A DNA stretch of 13,519 nucleotides from an uncultured Veillonella sp. (GTDB lineage Bacteria; Bacillota; Negativicutes; Veillonellales; Veillonellaceae): NCBI GenBank assembly GCA_915066865.1, contig CAJZEE010000058.1:1-13519 (forward strand). The letters run 5' to 3'. A program made the position numbers and the translations under genes. Below, in pieces: positions 8,089 through 13,519 of the stretch (within the stretch, counting starts at the first letter, position 1; each line of letters opens with the position of its first letter). The notes beneath the pieces are model-generated. The model saw only the letters and a program-made list of their open reading frames with translations. It did no database searches and was not told the origin of the DNA.

Positions 8089-8856
8089 TTATCGGTGTTG
8101 AAAATTCGCCACCGTTACACCAGCTTTTGTGAGCCCCTCCCGAATATACCTTGTGAAAGCTATCGCTTCAGGGTTATCACCATGAACACATACGGAGTCG
8201 GCCACAATATCAATGGTCTTCCCCGTATTAGTAACAACCTTCCCCTTTGTAACCATCATGAGAACTCGGTCTAAAGCCTCTTGCGGGTCTTTGATGAAAG
8301 CACCTTCTTCTGTACGAGGGACCAATGTTCCCTTCTCTGTATAGCCACGATCGGCAAACACTTCCTGTATAACAGGAATACCTCGTCGCTGTGCCTCTTG
8401 AGCAATATAGCTACCACTCAATACCATGGCCGAGATATTAGGATTTACCGCTTGTAAACCATCTAAAATTGCATCGGCTAGTACAGGCGTAACACAGGCT
8501 GTATTGTAAAAAGCACCATGTAGTTTCATATGCTGTAAAGTAATGTCATAACTATCACAAAAAGCTTGAAGTGCACCTAGTTGGTACATCATATAGGCTT
8601 TTGCCTCAGCAGGATTTACTGCCATCGCACGACGACCAAATCCCATCAAATCTGGATAACCAGGATGCGCCCCTACGGCAACGCCTTTTTCTTTACATAT
8701 GCGGACAGTCGCATCCATAATAAGAGGATCTCCAGCGTGCCAACCACAAGCAATATTAGCACTTGTTACGTGATTTAATACTTCACTATCCATGCCTAAT
8801 GTATAGTTACCAAAACTTTCGCCTAAATCACTATTTAAATCTACATAATGAGACAT
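8089..8856 (-). CDS. pxpA: 5-oxoprolinase subunit PxpA (LamB/YcsF family)
   Basis: LamB/YcsF-family subunit of PxpABC and first gene of the operon. The 255-residue protein shows the family motifs in order: VDLNSDLGESFG at residues 5-16, NIACGWHAGDP at 35-45 and GAHPGYPDLMGFGRR at 62-76, followed by LHGAFYN and a late CVHGDN. These acidic and His residues are the conserved set of the family. The ATG at 8856 is chosen because GAGG lies nine bases upstream; an in-frame TTG at 8862 is only three bases from it. Length equals the usual 250-257 residues. It is separated from the following permease gene by 142 bases, more than elsewhere in the operon, so an internal promoter there is possible. Confidence 0.94.
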   Translation of the reverse strand: MSHYVDLNSDLGESFGNYTLGMDSEVLNHVTSANIACGWHAGDPLIMDATVRICKEKGVAVGAHPGYPDLMGFGRRAMAVNPAEAKAYMMYQLGALQAFCDSYDITLQHMKLHGAFYNTACVTPVLADAILDGLQAVNPNISAMVLSGSYIAQEAQRRGIPVIQEVFADRGYTEKGTLVPRTEEGAFIKDPQEALDRVLMMVTKGKVVTNTGKTIDIVADSVCVHGDNPEAIAFTRYIREGLTKAGVTVANFQHR

Positions 8857-8891
8857 ATACAATTACCTCTCCATCTTCATTTATTTTATAA

Positions 8892-8951
8892 ATTCTATAG
8901 AATATCGAATTTAATGATACGATTATACTAAATAAATCGATGTGTTAGCAA
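8892..8951 (-). promoter_or_regulatory. Candidate promoter of the pxp operon with downstream palindrome
   Basis: Minus-strand TTGCTA (8946-8951), 18-base spacer and TATAAT (8922-8927). Transcription would begin near 8915, about 60 bases before the pxpA start. Just downstream lies a perfect 12-base palindrome ATTCTATAGAAT (8892-8903), placed where a repressor could block elongation or open-complex formation. No regulator gene is present in the window to pair with it. Confidence 0.5.
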
Positions 8952-8980
8952 TGATTTTTATCATGTATACAAAATTCTTT

Positions 8981-9018
8981 TATAACCAAAAAACCACAAG
9001 ATTTTAATCTTGTGGTTT
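8981..9018 (-). terminator. Rho-independent terminator after the thiamin unit
   Basis: Arms AAACCACAAGATT (8991-9003) and AATCTTGTGGTTT (9006-9018) are perfectly complementary; in practice the loop is probably the central AT bases. On the minus strand the stem runs into TTTTTTGGTTAT. It sits about 20 bases past the stop at 9037 and isolates the thi unit from the pxpA promoter. Confidence 0.85.
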
Positions 9019-9036
9019 GTATGTAAACTCAATTTT

Positions 9037-9312
9037 TTATCTGACTCTACTATATCCGTTCATAAGCTCATAAACCGTATTTTGTATATTGTCTGACTCT
9101 GTTATTTCAGAAACGGCACAAATAAAATCGGGATGTGCTTGCCAAACGATATCAGCAGCCGTTAATTTAGTGGTTGTATATGCTTCCTTGCTAAGAATCT
9201 CACCATTAAGCTCAACTACAAAGTGTTTACCAGAACATCCTAATTCATCAAGAACCAAATGAAGTTGCTTACCTACAACATGCTTTGGCTCTCCATTAAC
9301 AATCAAATCCAT
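9037..9312 (-). CDS. ThiS-like sulfur carrier fused to a ThiE-like C-terminal tail (probable deletion scar)
   Basis: 91 residues with a good start: ATG at 9312, GGAGG five bases upstream, 23 bases after thiC. Residues 1-56 look like ThiS, the small beta-grasp sulfur donor for the thiamin thiazole (MDLIVNGEP, LDELGC, FVVELNGEIL, LTAADIV). ThiS is normally about 65 residues and must end in Gly-Gly for adenylation and thiocarboxylate formation. This protein has no such end and instead continues with about 35 residues (PDFICAVSEITESDNIQNTV and onward). That tail resembles the last strand and helix of ThiE (thiamin-phosphate synthase), where a GV-x-x-(I/V)SAI motif is followed by an acidic turn and a final helix. 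The simplest reading is an in-frame deletion joining the 5' part of thiS to the 3' end of thiE, removing what lay between. Sulfur-carrier function is then lost. The ThiE match is by eye. Confidence 0.6.
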   Translation of the reverse strand: MDLIVNGEPKHVVGKQLHLVLDELGCSGKHFVVELNGEILSKEAYTTTKLTAADIVWQAHPDFICAVSEITESDNIQNTVYELMNGYSRVR

Positions 9313-9335
9313 AATGACCTCCCATATGAAAAAGC

Positions 9336-10640
9336 TTATAAAATATCAATATATTCTTCTTGTAAAGCTTTATTCATACTGCGTACAGCACAAAACTTGC
9401 CACACATCGAACAGGTTTCACTATGGTCTTCCTCCGGTGCTCTACTTTCACGAATAGAACGAGCCCGTTCAGGATCAATGGCACAAGCATATTGTGCCTT
9501 CCAATCGAGAACTTGACGTGCCTTAGCCATGGTGTCATCTATATCTCTTGCATTAGAAATACCACGAGCAATATCTGCAGCATGCGCCGCTATTTTGAAA
9601 GCCATAATTCCATCTTTTACATCATCTGCATTTGGTAAGGCTAAATGTTCCGCTGGTGTAACATAGCACAAGAATGACGCCCCATGCATACCAGCTACAG
9701 CCCCACCAATGGCAGCCGTAATATGGTCGTAGCCAGGAGCAATATCTGTTACGAGCGGCCCCAACACATAGAATGGTGCTCCATCACATAAGGATTCTTG
9801 AACTTCCATATTCATTTGTATTTGATGTAAAGGTACATGTCCAGGTCCTTCAATCATAGCTTGTACACCATATTGTTTCGCTCGTTTTGCCAATTCACCA
9901 AGCCTTACAAGCTCTTCAATTTGGCACACATCAGTTGCATCCGCTAAGCAACCTGGACGACAAGCATCACCTAAAGACAAAGTAACATCATATTCTTTGC
10001 AAATCTTTAAGATTTCATCAAAGTATTCGTAGAATGGATTTTCATGACCTGTCATGCTCATCCACGCAAATACCAAACTGCCTCCACGACTAACAATATT
10101 GAGCAACCGTTTATGATTCTTGATTTGATCTATTGTTTTTCTCGTAATACCACTGTGGATAGTAATAAAATCTACACCATCTTGAGCGTGTAATCGGATA
10201 GTGTCCAAGAAATCTTGAGCCGTTAATTCACCCAAATCTTTTTGATGATGAATGACACTATCATAGATAGGCACCGTACCAATCATTACTGGCGATGTCT
10301 CGATTAATTTACGTCTGAAAATACGAGTGTCACCATGAGTGGAAAGGTCCATAATCGACTCTGCTCCAAGTCGAATAGCTCGATCAACCTTTTCAATCTC
10401 ACTATCATAATCAGTAACGTCTTTCGATGTACCTAAATTAACATTGACTTTTGTTCTTAAACGCTTACCAATCCCCTCAGGCGAAATACTAGTATGTTGC
10501 TTGTTACAAGGAATAACAACCTTGCCTGAGGCCACTAGGGAGCGTAATACGTCTTCATCCATACGTTCTTTTTCCGCGACGACTTTCATTTCCTTCGTAA
10601 CTACACCAGCCACAGCCGATTCCAATTGTGTCATAAACAT
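9336..10640 (-). CDS. thiC: Phosphomethylpyrimidine synthase ThiC
   Basis: Radical-SAM enzyme converting 5-aminoimidazole ribotide to HMP phosphate, the pyrimidine half of thiamin, in the cytoplasm. The 434-residue protein is the short form without the long N-terminal extension of proteobacterial ThiC. Visible motifs: LGTSKDV and ESIMDLSTHGD in the N-terminal half, LGDACRPGCLADATD, EGPGHVPL and GPLVTDIAPGYDHITAAIGGA, then the C-terminal cluster site CSMCGKFC (C410, C413, C417). The spacing is CX2CX3C, one residue shorter than the CX2CX4C of E. coli and Bacillus; from memory this shorter form is seen in anaerobes and archaea, so it is not taken as damage. ATG at 10640 has AGGAGG eight bases upstream, preferred over the ATG two codons later. 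It is first in the unit controlled by the upstream TPP riboswitch and followed by the thiS-like ORF. Confidence 0.96.
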   Translation of the reverse strand: MFMTQLESAVAGVVTKEMKVVAEKERMDEDVLRSLVASGKVVIPCNKQHTSISPEGIGKRLRTKVNVNLGTSKDVTDYDSEIEKVDRAIRLGAESIMDLSTHGDTRIFRRKLIETSPVMIGTVPIYDSVIHHQKDLGELTAQDFLDTIRLHAQDGVDFITIHSGITRKTIDQIKNHKRLLNIVSRGGSLVFAWMSMTGHENPFYEYFDEILKICKEYDVTLSLGDACRPGCLADATDVCQIEELVRLGELAKRAKQYGVQAMIEGPGHVPLHQIQMNMEVQESLCDGAPFYVLGPLVTDIAPGYDHITAAIGGAVAGMHGASFLCYVTPAEHLALPNADDVKDGIMAFKIAAHAADIARGISNARDIDDTMAKARQVLDWKAQYACAIDPERARSIRESRAPEEDHSETCSMCGKFCAVRSMNKALQEEYIDIL

Positions 10641-10683
10641 TTTTACATCCTCCTATATAAAAGACATATATAGTTAGGTATGC

Positions 10684-10718
10684 AAAAACGGGTATCGAAC
10701 AAAATGATCGATACCCGT
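10684..10718 (-). terminator. Riboswitch-controlled intrinsic terminator before thiC
   Basis: Perfect 11-base arms ACGGGTATCGA (10688-10698) and TCGATACCCGT (10708-10718) with a 9-base loop, followed on the minus strand by TTTTTGCA. It lies between the TPP aptamer and the thiC RBS, so TPP binding probably favours termination. The exact antiterminator pairing was not worked out. Confidence 0.88.
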
Positions 10719-10727
10719 ATTAAGTAT

Positions 10728-10818
10728 TAGCGTGCTTCCTACGCGGGCATGATCCCGATCAGGTATAAAGGTCAGGTGCTCGCAGCCCTTTCTCAGCCTA
10801 TATAATAGGCTCCCTTGC
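10728..10818 (-). ncRNA. TPP (thiamin pyrophosphate) riboswitch, THI element
   Basis: On the minus strand the conserved THI-box pieces appear in order: GGGAGCC, a short P3 hairpin (CCTATTATATAGG), GGCTGAGAAAGGG, GACC, then ACCTGATCGGGATCATGCC and GCGTAGGAAGCACGC. The CUGAGA and ACCUGAU-GGAU-AUGCC-GCGUAGG motifs are the aptamer core that binds the pyrimidine and pyrophosphate of TPP. It lies about 90 bases upstream of thiC and is followed by a strong terminator hairpin. End points are accurate to a few bases. Confidence 0.95.
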
Positions 10819-10844
10819 ATACTCACTATATAATTATGCTATTA

Positions 10845-10872
10845 ATATTACTACTTTATTCAGATTTGTCAA
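10845..10872 (-). promoter_or_regulatory. Promoter of the TPP riboswitch-thiC unit
   Basis: Minus-strand TTGACA (10867-10872), a perfect -35 match, 16-base spacer and TAATAT (10845-10850). The start near 10838 gives about 20 bases before the aptamer. It begins about 30 bases after the clpL stop, where no terminator is visible, so read-through from clpL into the riboswitch is possible. Confidence 0.6.
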
Positions 10873-10903
10873 ATGATTATTCCGACACTTTTACGTCTAT
10901 TAT

Positions 10904-13057
10904 TTATTTCTCAGCCTTATCTTGGTCTTTGCTATCATCGGAATCTGCTTTTTCAGAGATTACAATATGACCATCCTTAACATCGGCAAGCAAGTGTTTA
11001 GCATCGATGTGATCCAAGTAGAAATCTGTTACATTATCGCGGATTTCAGATTCGATAACACGACGTAATGGACGAGCGCCCATAGTTTTGTCATACCCTT
11101 GTTCCATCAACAATTCTTTAGCTGCATCTGTTACATCAAGAGTGATGTCTTTTTTAGCTAAAGTTTTATTCACTTGATCAAGCATCAAATCTACAATTTT
11201 TTTCAAATCTTCTTTGCTCAATTGATTGAACTCGATAACTGCGTTGAAACGGTTCAAAAACTCTGGACGGAAGAATGGAGCGATGCGTTCCATTACATCT
11301 ACTTTATTTTCATCATCATTGTCACTACCATAACCAAAACCTGCATTGGATGTAGCGATGATAACAGTATTTTTAAAGTTTACTGTGTTACCTTGACCAT
11401 CTGTTAAGCGACCATCATCTAATACTTGAAGAAGTAATGTAATAACTTGAGGATCTGCTTTTTCGATTTCATCGAATAATACGATGGAATAAGGATTACG
11501 GCGTACGCGTTCAGTCAATGTATTAGAGTTATCTTCGTAACCAACATAACCAGCTGTAGCACCAATTAATTTAGATACGGCTGTGCGATCACTGTATTCA
11601 GACATATCCAAACGAATGATTGCATCTTTGTTACCGAACATATCTAGAGCTAATTGTTTAGCTAATTCTGTCTTACCAACACCTGTAGGACCTACGAATA
11701 AGAAGCTACCGATTGGACGGTTGCCTTCATCAAAGCCTGCGCGGTTACGACGAATTGCTTTAGATACAGCTTCTACGGCTTTATCTTGACCAATTACATG
11801 AGCTTCTAAACGAGATTTCATGTCTTTCAAGCGCTCGATATCGGATGCACCCATTTGAGATACAGGAATACCAGTCATTCTTTCAACGGCTTCTGCTACG
11901 TCGTTTACTTGAGCTACCACCTTTTGATTTTCTGTATGGTTATCAAGCTCTGCTTGTAACTTTTGAATACGCATTTTTTCATTAATCGCAGATTCATAGT
12001 CTTCTTTTTGAGCATATTCCTCTTGTTTTGCTTTAGCATCAGCAATATCTGCTTCCAAAGTTTTAATATCTGTTACAGGATGTTGAGACGCCAAATGAGC
12101 TGCTGTTACATCAATTAAATCAATAGCTTTATCTGGCAAGCTACGTTGTGGAATATACTGTACGGAATAATCTACAGCGGCTTTCAACACCGCATCTGGC
12201 AATTCAATGTTATGATGCGCTTCGTACAATGGACGAATGCCTTGTAAGATTTTGAAAGTATCTTCTGCAGATGGTGCATTGACCTTAACTTCATTGAAAC
12301 GGCGAGCAAGAGCTGCATTTTTCATAATTGTGTTACGGTATTCATCTTGTGTTGTAGCACCGATAACTGTCATTTCACCACGGGACAAAGCAGGCTTCAA
12401 GATATCTGCCAAGCCTTTAGATCCTTGACCATCACCTGTGGACCCAGCACCCAAAATTTGGTGAATTTCATCGAAGAACAAGATAATATTGCCTGCGGCT
12501 TTTACCTCTTTAATAAGGTTTTGAATGTTTTCTTCGAAGGAACCACGGTATTGAGTACCAGCTTCCAATCCGGAAATATCGATGGAAATGATTTCTTTAT
12601 TTTTAATAGCTGCTGGAACGTCACCATTTACAATAGCTTGTGCCAAGCCTTCTACTACTGCAGTTTTACCAACACCAGCATCACCTACAAGTACAGGATT
12701 ATTTTTAGTACGACGTGCTAAGATTTCTGCTGTTTCTTGGATTTCTTTGTTACGACCAATTACAGGATCGAGTTTACCATCACGAGCTTGTTGAGTTAAG
12801 TTTGTCCCCAAACGAGCAAGGATGCCATCTTGTTTAATTTTACCTTGTTGCGCAGCTTGAGCAGCTTGCATTTCCTCATTAGATGGTAATCGACCAGTTT
12901 GACGATAAAACGCAAATTCTTCTGGAGTTACTTCGCGACCATTAATCTTATAACTACGTCGTTCCGTGGAGTAACCACCCATATTACCCATCAATTGATT
13001 AAACAAATCATTCATACTAGAAAATTCATTACCAAAGTTATTAAAGTTGTTGTTCAT
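10904..13057 (-). CDS. clpL: ClpL, class I Clp/Hsp100 AAA+ ATPase (disaggregase)
   Basis: Cytoplasmic stress chaperone with two AAA+ modules that threads aggregated proteins. The 717-residue product lacks the double N-domain of ClpB/ClpC. Instead it starts with an Asn/Met-rich segment (MNNNFNNFGNEF, DLFNQLMGNMGGY) and SYKINGREVTPEEFAFYRQTG, the ClpL hallmark. First module: Walker A GDAGVGKT at 125-132, Walker B ILFFDE at 192-197, Arg finger ARR near 251. A short middle coil spans about 333-378, much shorter than in ClpB. Second module: Walker A GPTGVGKT at 456-463, Walker B VLFDE at 526-530, sensor 2 GARPLRR near the end. Where ClpC has a VGF ClpP-binding tripeptide, this protein has NAGFGYG and an acidic stretch, so pairing with ClpP is unlikely. 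The ATG at 13057 is chosen because GAGGGGG lies eight bases upstream; an ATG eight codons earlier has that site inside the gene. ClpL is best known in lactobacilli, streptococci and staphylococci. Confidence 0.93.
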   Translation of the reverse strand: MNNNFNNFGNEFSSMNDLFNQLMGNMGGYSTERRSYKINGREVTPEEFAFYRQTGRLPSNEEMQAAQAAQQGKIKQDGILARLGTNLTQQARDGKLDPVIGRNKEIQETAEILARRTKNNPVLVGDAGVGKTAVVEGLAQAIVNGDVPAAIKNKEIISIDISGLEAGTQYRGSFEENIQNLIKEVKAAGNIILFFDEIHQILGAGSTGDGQGSKGLADILKPALSRGEMTVIGATTQDEYRNTIMKNAALARRFNEVKVNAPSAEDTFKILQGIRPLYEAHHNIELPDAVLKAAVDYSVQYIPQRSLPDKAIDLIDVTAAHLASQHPVTDIKTLEADIADAKAKQEEYAQKEDYESAINEKMRIQKLQAELDNHTENQKVVAQVNDVAEAVERMTGIPVSQMGASDIERLKDMKSRLEAHVIGQDKAVEAVSKAIRRNRAGFDEGNRPIGSFLFVGPTGVGKTELAKQLALDMFGNKDAIIRLDMSEYSDRTAVSKLIGATAGYVGYEDNSNTLTERVRRNPYSIVLFDEIEKADPQVITLLLQVLDDGRLTDGQGNTVNFKNTVIIATSNAGFGYGSDNDDENKVDVMERIAPFFRPEFLNRFNAVIEFNQLSKEDLKKIVDLMLDQVNKTLAKKDITLDVTDAAKELLMEQGYDKTMGARPLRRVIESEIRDNVTDFYLDHIDAKHLLADVKDGHIVISEKADSDDSKDQDKAEK

Positions 13058-13138
13058 ATATTTTACCCCCTCATACATCATAGAGTTTAACTATTTGACT
13101 AATACTATTTTTACTGGGTTTATTTACCCTATGACATT

Positions 13139-13167
13139 ATAATAGCCCCTAAAAGTCAAAAAGTCAA
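13139..13167 (-). promoter_or_regulatory. Candidate clpL promoter
   Basis: Minus-strand TTGACT (13162-13167), 17-base spacer, TATTAT (13139-13144). An overlapping TATAAT (13136-13141) would need a 20-base spacer to the same -35. The start near 13131 gives a leader of about 75 bases. The -35 lies inside the GTCAA repeat array. Confidence 0.55.
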
Positions 13168-13176
13168 TAGGTCAAA
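13154..13176. promoter_or_regulatory. Three GTCAA heptads at 8-bp spacing over the clpL -35 (CtsR-like)
   Basis: RGTCAAW-type heptads start at 13154 (AGTCAAA), 13162 (AGTCAAT) and 13170 (GGTCAAA), an exact 8-bp period covering the promoter. The heptad equals the half-site of the class III heat-shock repressor CtsR, which controls clpL in lactic acid bacteria, but the classical operator places two heptads 10 bp apart. A CtsR-type or related repressor site is inferred. The last heptad lies at or near the joint with the foreign clpC fragment. Confidence 0.45.
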
Positions 13177-13519
13177 AAGAAAAATTTGAAAAATATTGAA
13201 AAGTTCAGCATCAATCTAACTCAACGTGCAAGAGATAATCAGATAGATCCTGTTATAGGCAGACAAAAGGAAATAGACAGGGTAATACAGATATTAAACA
13301 GAAGAACGAAAAACAACCCTGTGCTTATTGGAGAGCCCGGTGTAGGTAAAACAGCTATAGCTGAAGGCTTGGCATATAAGATAGTAAAGGGTGAAGTACC
13401 TCAAAAGCTTCTTGATTATGAGATAATGCAGCTTGATATGTCTTCAATAGTTGCCGGAACACAATTTAGAGGACAGTTTGAAACAAGGATGAAAAACATC
13501 ATAGAGCTCGGAAGAGTAC
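13171..13519 (+). pseudogene. Truncated ClpC-type AAA+ ATPase fragment, foreign or chimeric, running off the right edge
   Basis: A plus-strand frame, open from after the TAG at 13168-13170 to the window end, encodes about 116 residues of a Clp first AAA+ module: INLTQRARDNQIDPVIGRQK, ILNRRTKNNPVL, Walker A GEPGVGKT, then SSIVAGTQFRGQFETRMKN. It is ClpC-type and is not a copy of the neighbouring clpL, which differs at many residues and lies on the other strand. The N-domain (about 140-150 residues) is missing. There is no in-frame ATG and no RBS; only a TTG at 13186 precedes the homology. Codon use is unlike the neighbours: arginine is mostly AGA/AGG and isoleucine mostly ATA. Either the 5' end of another organism's gene was cut by recombination, or this is a chimeric assembly joint. 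The coding homology starts by about 13195; the exact joint is somewhere in 13165-13200. Confidence 0.75.

Noticed and set aside
9372..9395. ThiC cluster motif with one residue fewer than in E. coli, considered as damage
   Set aside because: The frame is intact and the CX2CX3C form is, as far as I recall, normal in short anaerobe/archaeal ThiC proteins.
9259..9638. Plus-strand ORFs opposite thiS and thiC
   Set aside because: Shadows of well-recognised minus-strand genes, with no RBS or similarity.
12237..12794. Plus-strand ORFs opposite clpL
   Set aside because: Antisense shadows of the AAA+ coding sequence with no independent evidence.
13058..13081. Longer start for clpL at 13081
   Set aside because: The GAGGGGG site would lie inside the coding region; the ATG at 13057 is at the right distance and begins the typical ClpL N-terminus.
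13154..13176. Calling the heptads a classical CtsR operator
   Set aside because: The classical operator has two heptads with a 10-bp period; here the period is 8 bp, so it is listed only as CtsR-like.

Overview
The window reads as low-GC Firmicutes DNA from a bacterium with an outer membrane, most likely a Veillonella-like member of the Negativicutes. It combines a type V (trimeric autotransporter) adhesin, which needs an outer membrane, with Gram-positive-style ribosome binding sites, a pxpABC/Nramp-like cluster, an anaerobe-style thiC and a ClpL chaperone. The genus is an inference from gene content and style. All complete genes lie on the minus strand.

Layout, left to right. Positions 1-4253 hold the N-terminal 1417 residues of a very long trimeric autotransporter adhesin; its C-terminal anchor is off the left edge. 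It has an extended signal peptide, a YadA-type head, necks, a Trp-ring region and three stalk modules of about 650-820 bp whose lengths differ by whole heptads. Positions 4254-4920 are AT-rich, with two candidate adhesin promoters, a CRP-like palindrome and the terminator of the next operon. Positions 4923-8856 are a 5-oxoprolinase operon in the transcriptional order pxpA, Nramp-like permease, pxpB, pxpC, expected to import and hydrolyse a substrate such as 5-oxoproline (pyroglutamate) to glutamate. The permease lacks the canonical Nramp metal-binding motifs. Positions 9037-10872 are a TPP-riboswitch-controlled thiamin unit: promoter, riboswitch, terminator, thiC, then a short ORF that starts as ThiS but lacks the Gly-Gly tail and ends like the C-terminus of ThiE. 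This looks like the scar of a deletion that removed the rest of the thiazole/ThiE genes. Positions 10904-13057 encode ClpL, a class I Clp ATPase/disaggregase, behind a promoter overlaid by three 8-bp-spaced GTCAA repeats reminiscent of, but not identical to, CtsR operators.

From about 13171 to the right edge there is an N-terminally truncated ClpC-type AAA+ domain on the plus strand, with no start or RBS and a codon use (AGA/AGG Arg, ATA Ile) unlike the neighbouring genes. This is either a foreign insertion or, more likely, a chimeric assembly joint at a contig end. The window begins inside a repeat-rich adhesin and ends at this joint, so it may be a whole metagenomic contig.

No tRNA, rRNA, CRISPR array or insertion sequence was recognised. 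The least ordinary signals are the ThiS-ThiE scar ORF, the Nramp-fold permease without metal ligands in a 5-oxoprolinase operon, the heptad-quantised adhesin modules, and the foreign ClpC end.
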